Below, one piece after another: positions 1 through 11,605 of a stretch of 64,000 nucleotides of DNA. The notes below the pieces were generated by a model. It saw nothing but the letters and a program-made list of their open reading frames with translations, had not been told where the DNA came from and ran no database searches. Position numbers and translations under genes: made by a program. The DNA is from Mastigias papua. Its lineage: Eukaryota > Cnidaria > Scyphozoa > Rhizostomeae > Mastigiidae. The DNA is taken from NCBI GenBank assembly GCA_964019165.1, contig OZ025268.1, positions 18,822,784 through 18,886,783 on the forward strand, read 5' to 3'. Numbering within the stretch: the stretch's first letter is position 1; each line of letters begins with the position of its first letter.

Positions 1-17
1 CATTTAGCGGCTATGCT
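1..17. mobile_element. Terminal end of an F1 foldback MITE
   Basis: The first bases match the right-hand end of the F1 MITE seen complete at 8326-8509 and 38949-39141 (AAATG/CATTT followed by the GCGGCTATGCT block). The rest of this copy lies left of the window. Only the short terminal match supports the call. Confidence 0.45.
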
Positions 18-88
18 CCCACCCATACCCTTTCTGCGTACGATTGCAATAGCTTAGTTAATCTTTAATTGTAATGCTGTTCTTTCTA

Positions 89-102
89 CCCCCCCCCCCC
101 CC
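89..102. repeat. Poly-C run
   Basis: An uninterrupted run of 14 C residues. It falls in sequence with no recognisable exon. Confidence 0.9.
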
Positions 103-420
103 GTTGCCTTCAGTGTTAATTCGTTATGATTCACATGCAATTCGCAATATGTCGTATTCATATCGTGCAACATTCATCATCGTAATCGTTAAGTCGGTTG
201 ATCGATACGGTAAGAGTGCATATAGGATTTATTTGAATCCGATATTATGTAAACGAGATCTAACTTCTTGATTTTAATTCTCAATCATACTTGTATTATA
301 TGTTGTGATTTTCAGCTAACAGTTGTGTCGCCAAATCATATATGTACACTTGCACAGAGTAACATTGTATTGATAATTCATTCAGTTATCTATTTCCACC
401 AAATTTGTTCCTTTTTGCAG

Positions 421-1762
421 GGAAACCAGTAACAACATCTCCAACATTTCCTCCACCATTTCCTAATGGTGGCTTCCCACAGCCTGGTGGCGGCTTTCCG
501 CAGCCTGGTGGTGGCTTTCCAAGACCCGGTGGTGGCTTTCCGCAGCCCGGTGGTGGCTTTCCAAGACCCGGTGGTGGCTTTCCAAGACCCGGTGGTGGCT
601 TTCCAAGACCCGGTGGAGGCTTTCCAAGACCTGGTGCTGGAGATGAAGTTGCACCCTCTTTTGGCGACGAAAAGATAGTTGAAAATATTGCAGGTATGAT
701 TCTGTTTCATTCTCGTGCGAGCTTTGAAGCGAACGACATTTACTTCTTCGCCCCATTGGTGCTCTGTATTGACAGATACTTTTCGAAACGATTGAAACAA
801 ATACATATTTTGTGCAAGAGAGACTTTTCCGCCAATTACTGAAACTTTCTTAGCTTTTTCACGATTTCAGCGCTAGAAATTTCTTAAGACTTTCTTAGGT
901 AGAATGTTAAGTAAAAGCTATTATTTTCTTGCGCGAATGTTTGAATTTCAATGGTGGATGACTTATCAACTTTCTTATATCTAAAAAATCCAGTATTGAA
1001 CTTTCACGTCATTTTAAGTAGTCGATGGCCTATCTTATAAACCACTTTTTTATAAGGGATGAACGGATAAGATGTGAATTTGGTTATGAACAGACCCATG
1101 TTGAAAGCTAAGATTGAGATAGCTTTGTTATCAACTCTCTTGCGCACTGGCTTCCTCACTAACTAGGAGAACTAAAACAAATAAACACAATCTGACCTGA
1201 TACAGTCAAACTTGCATAATTCGGATCGGTTTTATCCGGATTTTTGTATATTCCGGACAGAATTGCTAAGTCCAATTAGTTTCCTATTAAAGTGCAACAC
1301 TGAAAAAGTTTCTACGTAGTTCGGATTTTCTGTAATCCGGACAAAATCAGCCAGTCTCGAGTGATCCGAATTATGCGAGGTTGACTGTACTTTACTTCAG
1401 TTTATTTTCTCGTGCAGATCTTCATCTTATTTACACTTATTAATTTCAAGTTTAGACAACTGTGAGATCCTTTATGTTTATCACTTGTCTTACTATTTGC
1501 CTCCCCATTTGCCTCCCCACTTGCCTCCCCACTAGCTCACCTACTAACCTACTTACCCATCTATGTGCTTACGTATTGGATGAATGTCATGTATTTTGAA
1601 GTATGGCTTAATGCATACCACAGTTGAGCTTGCTGAATACCTAAGTTAACGTGGTAAGCGTACTACATTCTAAGTATACGCTATGCAGTTTGCTTTGACG
1701 ACAATAAAAACGTAGCTATTTCTGTTGTAGGCGAAGAGTCCGTAAAAAGAAAAGCAGAATAA
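421..1762 (+). CDS. 3' part of a Pro/Gly-rich heptad-repeat protein gene (two exons)
   Basis: Two exons are visible and the 5' end is off the window. Exon a is 421-693, after acceptor TTTTTGCAG and before donor GTATGA; it is 273 nt and phase 1 at both ends. Exon b is 1731-1762, after acceptor TGTTGTAG; phase 1 joins and the frame stops at TAA (1760-1762). Exon a reads GKPVTTSPTFPPPF, then about eight heptads of the form PGGGFPR or PGGGFPQ, then an acidic linker (GDEVAPSFGDEKIVENIA). Exon b adds GEESVKRKAE and stop. No cysteine or membrane segment occurs in this part, so it looks like a low-complexity, extensible linker or matrix segment. A signal peptide would be in the missing exons. The next gene, on the same strand, contains the same GKPV tetrapeptide and also ends with a short basic exon, so a paralogue or a shared transcript is possible. 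The function is unknown. An AATAAA overlaps the stop codon. Confidence 0.6.
466..634 (+). repeat. Coding 21-bp tandem repeat (PGGGFPR/Q heptads)
   Basis: About eight units of 21 bp run from 466 to 632. Central units at 549-569, 570-590 and 591-611 are identical at nucleotide level. Edge units differ at third positions (GGC, GGA) and in CGCAGC versus AAGACC, giving Q or R. The near-identity including synonymous sites points to recent expansion or homogenisation by slippage or unequal exchange, so unit number may vary between individuals. Confidence 0.9.
1203..1387. mobile_element. pogo/Tigger-like MITE in the intron
   Basis: A 185-bp element. The left end reads CAGTCAAACTTGCATAATTC and the right end is its near-complement, ATAATGCGAGGTTGACTG-like, giving terminal inverted repeats of about 27 bp. 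It is flanked on both sides by TA (1201-1202 and 1388-1389), the target duplication of Tc1/mariner-type transposons. CAGT(C)-type ends with TA duplication are known for pogo/Tigger. It has no coding capacity and depends on a transposase elsewhere. A second inner palindrome (TTCGGATTTTC / AATCCGGAC) lies in the middle. Confidence 0.8.
1494..1545. repeat. 12-bp tandem repeat
   Basis: About four imperfect units of TTGCCTCCCCA(C/T), in the last intron of the Pro/Gly-rich gene. Confidence 0.8.
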
Positions 1763-4138
1763 AGGAGATTGCTAGACTACTATTGACATAAGCTGAATAT
1801 TTATTTTCAAATGTGACATGCTGTCTTAGAAGATATGTAATAGCCTCTATTGGATGCCTTGATTTGAAATTTGGACAAATACTTATTTATGCTGTTAGTT
1901 GCGTAAAAGGACTTTCAAAATTCTTCTTTTGGTGTATAAAATCTAGATTTTGTTCAGGGGTGCAGTTCTAAGAGTTAAGGTCTGTATTACAAGCTATTTC
2001 AGTTACCACGCCCATGACTACACCGAAAGTAAACGTCATTGACAGAAAATGTACATAAAGTGGTACTGAATATATAGCTTATTCTACCAAGTTAACAATT
2101 CGTCAACCTAGTTTAAACTCTCTGGAAGGGGGGCTGTGCCCTCCATAAAGCTCTCCTCATTTTAGTAAAGGAAGCTGAATCCCTACTCAAAGACGTACTA
2201 AATCAATTTTTATAGCCTTTGCTGATCGCATGAGCTTGCAAAAGAGATCTTGCTTAATAAACAAGTTTAAAGATACTGAGCCCTGAATGTCGAGTTTTGT
2301 TTCATGCTTTGCCCTTCCACCTAAAATTTACAAGACTGAACTAAGTGTACCCCAAATCCATACCTACGCTAATCCATGTCAGTTTCTTGACTTTTTACTT
2401 TAGTATTGCGTTGATTTGGAGCTATGTTGATCCCTTTCAACTGTTTTACTGCATTCTGAGGCTTTGCATGATTTTCTTTAATAAGCAGTAATTTTAAAAC
2501 ACTGATATATATATAAGACTGAGATTACATTATGACTCGCACATCAACAAATTGATTTCTGTGTAGAATTTTCTGATATCTTCTGATATTTGAGCTTGAT
2601 TTGATTTGAGCTAGCGATGTTTACAGCCTAGGCCATATGAAAGGCCCATCGCTACCGAGGTCAGCCACCAGGGTGCAAGGTCAATTTTTCCTGACAAAAG
2701 CTTGTGGTCAGTGACTGAGCAATGACCAAAAGGAGAGCTACACAAATTGGCATTTGTTAATGAGAAATGATTTGCTGACGTCTTCAGACGCCAAGGGGTT
2801 GCTGCACCCCTGCAAACCTCCCCATAGCGTTGTCCCCAGTCGTACTTGGGACTAATTTCTAAGTATTGGCTGACAGAACCCCCGATCAACTGCCAAGAAA
2901 ATTTCGTGTCAACTCAAACGAATGCAATTTGTTTTCCAATGAAGTACATTTTATTTTTGCCGGTCGATGCAATTTCAGTACGAGGCTGCACAACAAAGTA
3001 TTAGATTTGCTGCCTTGGTCCCAAGAGGAAAAGATTTACAAAAAATTCCAATTGGAGCATCATTAAAAGACTTTAGGACAATGGATAGTTGACACCTTGT
3101 TTAATTGCAAGTCCCGCCACTTTTACTGCATGTGCTTGGAACAGGTAATAGCTTTCGTTCCCGCAATGGCGACTGAATATCCTTCTGGTGGTAAAATGAG
3201 CAAGTATCACATTGGAGTTAGGCAGTCTAAAGGTAAACTGGCTTACTTATCGTTTACAATCAGTTCGAGGAGAAATTTCAGTCAGCCTATCTTCTCCAGT
3301 CCAACCCCTTCGACAACGGCATGTTGACTTGGGCATTTTGGTTGATCGTGAAGATTCTCCATGGTCTGGTTATTCATTTGCACGGTGAGTAAATTTGGTT
3401 AAAGTGTTGCATCCAGCCTTCAAACATACTGTGAATTGCAATTAGATCGCATTGAGATTAAACCAAACATACATGATTATGTTTGATTTGACGAGAAGTC
3501 AACTTAGGGCCTAAAATAAGTATTGATTTGGTTCACTTTGTGGAGTTGCAAATGGAACCTGCTGATTTGTAGGTACAATATTCGCCAATAGCCCTGGGAC
3601 ACTATGCACGTTTTTGTTTTGCACTAACCTTTCATAAGGGGTCAGTCATCTACAACTCTGGCTACCGGGACGGATTAGAATTTACAAAATAGTCAAAAGT
3701 TTTATATCCCTTCAGTTTTTGTCCAAAATTTTTCATACCCCAGAGAGAAATACGTAACAAGTTTCACACCCCACTTGCTATCTACCCTGTAAGGATTTCA
3801 GGGTAGATTTCTTCATTGCTACATTTAAAGTCAAAATTGCCACTATCATCTACTTGAAAGATCACATGTAGAAAATGTGTTCTGCGAAATTACTTGCTGG
3901 GAAATATTGCGAGAAAAACCTTCGTACAAAATATTGTGATCTTGCTGGCGCGTGAGCAAGATCTTGCAGGCAATATATCGCATTCTGATCGGTTAAGAAT
4001 GATATCCAATGAAGCTGCTGAGGTTTGCATTTTTTAAAAAATTGCATGACATTGCCAAAAGCAATTTTCATACCTTTTGAGAAACAATAAGTAAATGTCA
4101 AATATTTAAGGTAGTACTCCGGACAGACAGAAAATTAC
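1763..4138. other. Intergenic, no supported gene
   Basis: Sequence between the Pro/Gly-rich gene and the tetranucleotide array. Open frames near 2611-2889 and 2866-3066 lack splice sites, recognisable domains and coding-like composition. A GC-richer block at about 2620-2890 with short inverted segments may be a decayed repeat. An AATAAA near 2256 could serve the upstream gene. Confidence 0.5.
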
Positions 4139-4156
4139 GTTGCCATGCAGACGATC

Positions 4157-4425
4157 TCCTTGCATTCATTCACTCGTGCAGTATTCAACAATTCATTCAT
4201 TCATCCGTCCAATCATTCTTTCATTCAATCTTGAGTCATTTATTCATTTTCAGTTACTCTCTCATTCATGCCTTCCATTATTCATTCATTTAATCATTCT
4301 TTCATGCAGTCTTCAACAACTCTTTCTTTTAGTTACCTATTCATTCATTCACTCATTCATTCATTCATTCATTCATTCAGTCATTCACTCATTTATTCAT
4401 TCATGCAGTCACTCAGCCAATAACT
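4157..4425. repeat. ATTC tetranucleotide microsatellite
   Basis: Degenerate array of TCAT/ATTC units, cleanest at about 4338-4410. It opens a spurious Ser/His/Ile-rich frame on the plus strand. Confidence 0.9.
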
Positions 4426-5158
4426 AATTCTCTTCACAGCTGAACAAACTTTCCTGAAGGATAATACTAATTACGGTAAAGCCTACATTTTCTTTCAGAG
4501 TAAAACAACATCGAAAATAGAATACCAAAAAATTACCATAGAAGTCTTGCCAAGGAGACTTATATCGAAGAAATATCACTGTACTTTTGACAAGCCCCCC
4601 AGAGGGGCTTTCAAGAAGAGAGACTTAATCGAAATATTATGGACAGTAAAATTCTCGCGTTATAATAATAATAACATTGCCTGTTAATCAGGAAAGTAGA
4701 CGTGATGAGGAGAGGGGACTGTTTTCCATTCGCAGGTTCAATCCATCCACCTCTAATGAGACTGGGGATTTAGCTAGCAGAGCACATGCACTCTGTCTGT
4801 ATTAAAACATACTTCATAAGAGCAATGAGGCTCGATTTGCCAAAATAACCAAGAACACTGCTGGAGCATAATCAGCCATAGATGTGAACCCTCACAAGCA
4901 CTCAACAGCACATTCTTTTTGCAAACAAACAGGATTGTTAATAAACATCACCATACATTGTTACTAGAAACCTGGCCAAATGTCTTAGGGACTATAAAAG
5001 TAAGTAGATAAATATATCATTTAATATAGCGCAGTATTGATCAAGCATCTTCAACTGCGCTTTACAATTTTAAAATGAAATGTTAATTAGCTTTACAACT
5101 CTGTTCAATACTGTTCATACATACTGTATTGCTTGATGTTAAGAACATTTGAGCCTAA

Positions 5159-5428
5159 GTTATCCAGAGCTTAAGAGCATCGAGGCTAGGGCAAAATTAT
5201 CTGGTTTTTATTAAACAAAAAGACTGCGCCATGCTGGATGCTTCTGAAGAACAGAGGAGAGCTTTTAAAGAACGACACCTTTTTGGTTTCAACCATGCAG
5301 AGGATATATTTGCTACAGCCAAACTTCCAAAGGTGCATGCAGGAACATTTATAGATGCTTTCGACGCGGCGATTGCTTTCTTAAACGTCAATACCTATTC
5401 CCTTATCTTACAATTCTACGTGGAATGA
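5159..5428 (+). other. Possible coding fragment, unrecognised
   Basis: The frame is open for 89 codons and contains a methionine at 5231. The stretch from there (MLDASEEQRRAFKERHLFGF, then AEDIFATAKLPKVHAGTFID) has the mixed charged/hydrophobic composition of real protein, unlike most open frames in this window. No family is recognised. No strong acceptor or donor brackets it, and it sits 400 bp upstream of the VWC gene. It could be an isolated exon, a pseudogene or a transposon remnant, or it could be chance. Confidence 0.2.
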
Positions 5429-5742
5429 TTGCATTCTCTGTCTATTGTTTTCTTTTTTTATTGTTATTAAATAATCCTACATTATTTTGATTGTTCTATT
5501 GATTACAACCGCTCTATATGAAACTGGACTACCATTTCTTGACGACGTTAATTTCGATGCTTTCAGTACCGCGTGTGGTTTAATGCCTACAAGGTTTCGT
5601 GGCATTGAAACCCCCTTACTTCTTAGCCTTTAGCCGGCATCTGAATCAACATAATTGATTTGCAATCAACATGTAATTGATATTTGATTAATGTCGTCAA
5701 AAGTTCACACACACCCCCTGGAAGATTAATACTCCAGACCCC

Positions 5743-5748
5743 TATAAA
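5743..5748 (+). promoter_or_regulatory. Candidate TATA box of the VWC gene
   Basis: CCTATAAATT lies 69 bp upstream of the first ATG. An alternative reading is that CTCTTTCAG at about 5780-5786 is a 3' splice site and the true promoter is further upstream. Confidence 0.3.
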
Positions 5749-5811
5749 TTTTCCGACATGAAAGTTTTCTGCCATGTACTCTTTCAGGTTGATCGAAGTG
5801 AAAACCAGTGA

Positions 5812-8800
5812 ATGGCCGGCAGGATGTTCCTCTACGCAGCAGCGTTTTCTGTCACTTCAATCTACTGCATATTGGCAAGCAAAGTAAGATGTATTCACCT
5901 GTAAAAACAGAATGATTCTTTAACCTTGAAGGTTTTATTATCGATAGAATATTTATTTCATGAACCAATTTGCTACCATGAAGTAGTGTGTGCTAACGCC
6001 TTCTCTCCTCATTGAGTGTATCAACTGCTCTTCGATTGATGTAAAGGAAAGATGGCTTCTTCACTAAAGATATTTGTTTGAAAGTTATCTACTAAACACA
6101 AACGAAGTTGGAACCGACAAAATGCTTAAAAGTTAGATGGTTTTCTTTCATTTCAAAAGAAAAAGGGCGTTTGTATGAGAGCCTGCTGACAATCTTGAAA
6201 TATCCTACGTAATTTGAAATTTCAATGTAAACTTCCTAAGTTTGAAAGATCGATCTTGCAAAGGCCAAAAGAGCAAGAAAGCAGGGAGAAAGGGAGGTAA
6301 AAAGTTGCGGAGAAGGGATCAGGAATGCGAATGAAATATTATTATCTCCATTGAACCTGGTTATAAGTCTATGAACTTAATGATACTGAACTTTTTTCGT
6401 ATGTTTCTTAGATTCCGTATACCAGATATAATAAGCTCTCTTTATAATCCATTTATTCAATTACAGATTGAAGTCACTGGCAAGCCCGTTAAAAGTAAGT
6501 ATACAACTCTCGATAGCTGCTAGAGAATTAGCCTGTTAATAACGGCTTCTATCCAATCAAAATTATATAAAGCATGACAAATTGTATGTCCTTTCATAAT
6601 GCGCATTTGCTGATTTTCCACAGAGCCTGCAGAAGTGATTTTACCTAGGGTATTTTCATGTCTTATTCCCAAAATCCTTTTTGTCAATTACGACATTTAC
6701 TGTCGAAGCAAAGGAACAAAGCCACTTGCATCATGCCCGATCGCTTGACAGAGTATCTCCTCTTTTGCAATCTATTTGCTAGCAACTCTACTCTAATGTT
6801 AGTGTTTACATACACGTTTCTTACAAGGAATGCCTTATAAGGAAGCTACATCAAGAAGGCAAGAAAATCTATGGGACTTTACTACTAACAGCAAAATCCC
6901 GAAGGGAATTTTCCGTTTAAATTACCCTTATCGCTGCAAGCAAACTAGAATTAGGAAGGCACATTCGCATAAGTTATGTGCAATCCTTGTAATTAGTGGT
7001 TCATACGCAGGTTTACGTTAAAATTTGCAGTGTCGATAGCTCCTTGTCATAGCACATTCAGCGCCAACGACATGTTTAATGTTCAGTGCTATGACAAGGA
7101 GCTGAGGAGCTTCTGGTAGTAAAAGAGGTCCAAATAAAAGGAACTACAGGGACTAGGCTTTATGCTAGGTTCTTTAGCAGCATTACACATTTCCTATAAT
7201 AAAACGTGTAATGCTCTTTAGCAATTATGTGGTACTGACGAGGTGGGTCACTTAACGTTGACTTCATCCGAAGAGAAAAATCTACATTGAACTTGACTTT
7301 AGATACAAATGAATGTTCTACTATCCTGCCATGTGACTAAAACTTCATAGATTACACAATTTTAACAGGTGAATTATTGAATTCCGTTTTAGTATCACCC
7401 TGTAGTGATGATGTCCTAAAGAAATGCCCTGAACTCCCATCTCGCCAGAACTGTGCAGTTTTCCACACTCCTCCAGGAAGATGTTGCAAAGTCTGTGGTA
7501 AGTGTCTCTAATTTCTTTCCCTTAGGTTTTGTTGCCCGTTGCACTAACATTGCTTCTTCAGTTATAGGGATGTGGCATGCATTAGGACAGTTCGCTTTGT
7601 CTTTAGAAAAGGGGATGGTGGAATAGGTTGTAGGCACTTAAGTGTGGACAATAACAAAGTTGCTACAAAGACAAACTCATGCTTTTATTTTCAATATTTG
7701 CTTCACAGAAGAATCACATGAACTTCATGAACTTCTTCTTTCGCCTTAAACACCCTCCAGTCAATTTCTCTAATCAAATATAATTTAGAAACAAGGAACT
7801 CAAATCAAGCTACTTGATGCTTGTATAATTTATGAATGTGCTTTGATCCTTGATTCATATACATTCATTGCAGCTTGTCAAGACGAAAAGAGAGAAGTCT
7901 ACAGAGCTCAAGAGTCCTTTGTTATTTATAAAGGAACAAACTGTCGACAATGTTACTGTGTTTCAAGGAATGGTATTCAGAAGGCAGTATGCCACAAAGA
8001 AGATTGTGTTACACTTGAATGCCCTCGTAGACTTCAGAGAACTAAGAGAAATAGTTGCTGTTTGCAGTGTAATCCGGGATGGAAGGGTGAGAAATCTTTT
8101 TACTATTAGGATAATGTAAATCACGCGTTGGATAAAGCAATTTACAGCACCGTAATAGGCACATTGGTCAGGAATGGCAGCTTTATGGTAAATTTTCGAA
8201 CCTGGACGACGATAAAGAAAGTCCAGATGACTTTAATGAAATTTCATTACATTAGGCTACCCAACAGCTTTGTGACGTAAACGTCTCCGATCTACTTTAT
8301 ACCCAGTTAAGTGATTTCGATAGAGCAGCATAGCCGCTAAATGTTTGAGAGCTCTGATCACGTCTATTTTCTCCCAACCTAAGTGACCAATCGTCATGCA
8401 GGGTGCTGACCAAACAGCTAAACTTAGGTCCATTTTGCATGATGATTGGTCACTTAGCTTGGGAGAATATAGACATGGCCAAAGCTCTTAAATATTTCGC
8501 GGCTATATTCGATTCAGCATTATGCTTTAATTTGATTCTGTGTCAGGGCCTTAATTAGGGGAAGCTTACAAGATCACTTTATAACAGACACAAACAGTTA
8601 ACAGACAGAATCAATAGGGACATTTTGTATAAGAAACTTCGTTTAGTGCAGTACACTTTTTGCAAGAAAATTTGGCAGCTGTGATACCCACTAATCCTTA
8701 CACCACTTATCCTCATTCTCAAGACGACTATTAGTGGCCAATACAACTGCTTTTAGGCCACGTATTGTGTGGCAAGATGGTAATTGCAGATGATTTCACG

Positions 8801-8949
8801 ACAATGTCCTAAAGCATTTGTCATTGATGTTCTATGCACAGTAGTGTGTTGCTCAATCTGAGTAGAACAGTATTTCTTCATTTTCCTCTCCAGAACGAAC
8901 CTTCCCTCCAACCATGGGATTCTTCAAAAAGAAGCGACATGCAAAGTAA
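5812..8949 (+). CDS. Small secreted protein with a von Willebrand factor C domain
   Basis: Five exons joined by GT-AG introns give a 157-residue protein: 5812-5883, 6467-6494, 7393-7497, 7874-8086 and 8894-8949 (TAA). Phases are 0, 1, 1, 1. Residues 1-23 are a signal peptide (FLYAAAFSVTSIYCILAS). The ATG at 5824 has a better context than that at 5812 and would only shorten the signal by four residues. Cysteines 37, 45, 54, 64, 65 and 68 repeat the spacing of the second half of a VWC (C..C..C..CCxxC). Residues 70-134 carry a full ten-cysteine VWC (C70, CxxCxC at 92-97, C108, C113, C118, CCxxC at 130-134). The tail ends GFFKKKRHAK. VWC domains in secreted proteins (chordin/kielin type) often bind BMP-family ligands or matrix partners; that role is inferred. 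Domain borders coincide with phase-1 introns, as in shuffled extracellular modules. An AATAAA lies at 9688. Confidence 0.8.
6808..7209. mobile_element. F2 MITE copy in VWC intron 2
   Basis: The left end reads TACACGTTTCTTACAAGG and the right end reads CTAGGTTCTTTAGCAGC and then AAAACGTGTAATGC. The interior (GACAAAATCCC-like block, then CGCTGCAAGCAAACTAGAATTAGGAAGG, described here by its parts) aligns with copies at 29.6 kb and 56.2 kb. No transposase is present. Confidence 0.65.
7038..7103. repeat. Perfect 18-bp inverted repeat (hairpin)
   Basis: The arm AGCTCCTTGTCATAGCAC (7038-7055) pairs perfectly with 7086-7103 around a 30-nt loop. It lies inside the F2 copy, whose other copies have only a degenerate version of this stem, so it was probably perfected in this copy. 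Confidence 0.85.
8326..8509. mobile_element. F1 foldback MITE in VWC intron 4
   Basis: A 184-bp element. Its left end, CAGCATAGCCGCTAAATG, is mirrored at the right end (TTTCGCGGCTATA..). Long inner arms around TTCTCCCAACCTAAGTGACC and its complement make nearly the whole element one hairpin. Flanks CGATAGAG and CGATTCAG match at 6 of 8 positions, consistent with the 8-bp duplication made by hAT transposases. Confidence 0.75.
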
Positions 8950-9077
8950 AACGGGATCAACTGGTAACATTTCTTCCAATATGCCTTTCTTCAAGCCACA
9001 ATTTCCTTTTGTAAACTCACCATATCATCTACACTCATCCATAATCATGTATTAAGCTAGATCATTTTCCATGGTTC

Positions 9078-9480
9078 ATGAGTATATTATATTATACTAT
9101 ATTATATTGTATCATATTATATTTTATTATATTATAGTAAATGACATTGAATTATTTCATATTACATTGGTTTATATTATATTATGTTATGTTATATAGT
9201 ATCACATTATATTATATTAAATTATATTATATCATATTATATAATATTATATTATATTATATTTTATTATACTATATTAAAGTACATCATTTTATATTAT
9301 ATTCTTATATGTTATATAATATTATATTACATTATACTAAATTATATTATATTATATTTTGCATTATTATGTGGTTTCATATTTTATTTTATTATGTTAT
9401 ATTGATATTATATTATATTACATTATTATATTGATATTTTACTATATTATACTGTATTGCACTACATTATATTTCTTCCT
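9078..9480. repeat. Degenerate TTATA/ATATT microsatellite
   Basis: About 400 bp of imperfect five- and six-base AT units (ATTATATT). It lies in the 3' flank of the VWC gene and produces spurious Tyr/Ile-rich frames. Confidence 0.9.
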
Positions 9481-11605
9481 ACTATATTACTTCCTATTGT
9501 ATTTTTCATAGTATACTATAGTATTTTATATTTTATCATAAATTACCCATTAAACTCATTTTCAAAATTTGCCGAAATGCTAGAGGTGCTTAAAAATGCT
9601 TTGTATGTCTTAATATGATCGCTATCATATTTTACAGATGTGCTGTTATGGACATCGCAATTCCTCAGATATGAATACAAGGGACACAATAAATTCGGCT
9701 TAAAATGTTATGAATTGCATATTTTCGTGTAACATCTATATGTATTTATTTATTCATTTAGTTATTTATGTAACCGTAAAAAAGTTTCCGAATATACATG
9801 AACCTAATGTCTGGGGCTTTATTGTGATCGCTGCCTATCAAAATACGTGTTCAACAATTGCAAACCAACAAACTTTGACTTTCTATGTAAGAAAGCAAAA
9901 CTAATATGATAAGAACTTATGCCTTTCCATCATAGAAAGATTCGATGGATACCAATATCGTGTCCTTCTTAGACTTGTTTAGGTTACAGCCTACCTACTA
10001 CCTAAGTCTCAAACGTTGTACTGTAGCTTACTTACAACAGTACCAATTTGATCGGCCAAAACTGCTTTCATTAACCAATAGTATTTGCTATTCAGTGGTA
10101 TACTGCAGTTGCTGATCAAATTATTCTTCACTAGGTGAAAAATTATATAGAGATTCTTTTGTTGAGAATTTCAATTGTAAATGTATAAAGTAAGCATCCA
10201 TGCAAACTGTGATTTGTTCATACTTAGGTATCTAATTGCGTTCTTTTCAAAAGCATTGAACAAGCCTATTATTTACTGAGTTGTATGCTTCAATAGTCCT
10301 CTTTGGTAGCGAAAGTTCTTTTTCAATTGATTGAGGTCTTCATTAGCTGCTCTCACTCTTCTTAGTTGCCAGCATTCTTCCTTTCAGTTATGTATGTTCT
10401 CAGTTCTAATAATTGCTACTATTCTTCTTTATGTTGCTACCATTCTTCCTCAGTAACTGTCAATCTTCCACAGTTGTTTATGAATCTTAAGGTGGACGAA
10501 TGATTGTGCTGAGCTCTCTCTCCTTTTTTCAATCTCTTGCTATCTCTCATCTTTGTTTGCTATCTCTAAAATCCAAATCCTTCATCATGTAGTCTATGAT
10601 CTTCAATCTTTTTAATCGCTATCTTTCTCTTGCTTCTTCCTAATCATCTCAGTTTCCATGCTGTTCGTTTCTACTCTTATTTCTCTTCTCAACTCATGCC
10701 CAATGAATAGAATTATATAAAAGTTCTCATATGTTTGTATTGCAACTTCTTCTTTGTTAAAACCTTTTCATTCTTCATTCATTTTTTCCATAAAACTCTG
10801 ATTCTTTTTGTCAGTTATCATATTTCTAGCACCCGAAACTTCTTTTCTAAATCTTTACTGCATTGTCCATGACTCACATCCATACAACGGAACTAACCAT
10901 ATGCAACACTGAAACAAGCACTTTCTAATATCCAATTTTATATTTCTTGTACACATTTACTTCCTCATCAAGATTTATTCCCCAATTTAGCAAACCTAGT
11001 TATAGATGTAGCTTTATCAAACTCATTTTTGTCATACCTACCAATTCACCAAGCCCCCCCCCCTGAATCCTAATTGCAGCTTTGTTATCATAATACACAT
11101 TCATGATTAAGGCTGAAAACCCATCAATTTCACCAGAGTGCCTAGTCAAAGCAGTAAATACAGAAGTCCTGCTACTTTTCCGATAAGTGTTTTGCAACTT
11201 GATATTTGTACAAACTTCCAGGCATTCACAAGCCAAGGAACCTTCTGTAATAATCTCTTATCATGATTAAAGCACAGGCCTGACTACTCTCTGTTACACC
11301 CACAATTCACTGTGAAAACTCTAAACTTTACTACAATGCATGCATCGACTTTTTCCAATCAATTATCGCGTTGTCTTTACTTTCTCATCGTCAACATACT
11401 TGAAAGAAAAGCAAATTAAAACGAATGCTCTGTGATCGATAATATTAATAATCTGCTATAGCTGCGATTAATTTGTTTCATGCCGGCTGGTTTCAATACT
11501 TTAATGCCCCTCCTAAGCAAAAAGACCCTTCTTGTATGCAGAAATGCCTGCAAAATCTAAAATGCCGAAGAAGATGGCTACCACAAATCTTCAAATTGGC
11601 TCTCC
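9481..11605. other. Intergenic, no supported gene
   Basis: AT-rich single-copy-looking sequence. A CT-rich tract with repeated CTTCTT/CATTCTTC words lies at about 10320-10700. Open frames here have no splice context or domains. Confidence 0.5.

Noticed and set aside
390..806. Minus-strand 138-codon frame opposite the Pro/Gly repeat
   Set aside because: It is the shadow of the 21-bp repeat; the plus strand has correct splice sites at 420 and 694 and a continuing exon.
4140..4427. Ser/His/Ile-rich 95-codon frame
   Set aside because: Translation of the ATTC microsatellite.
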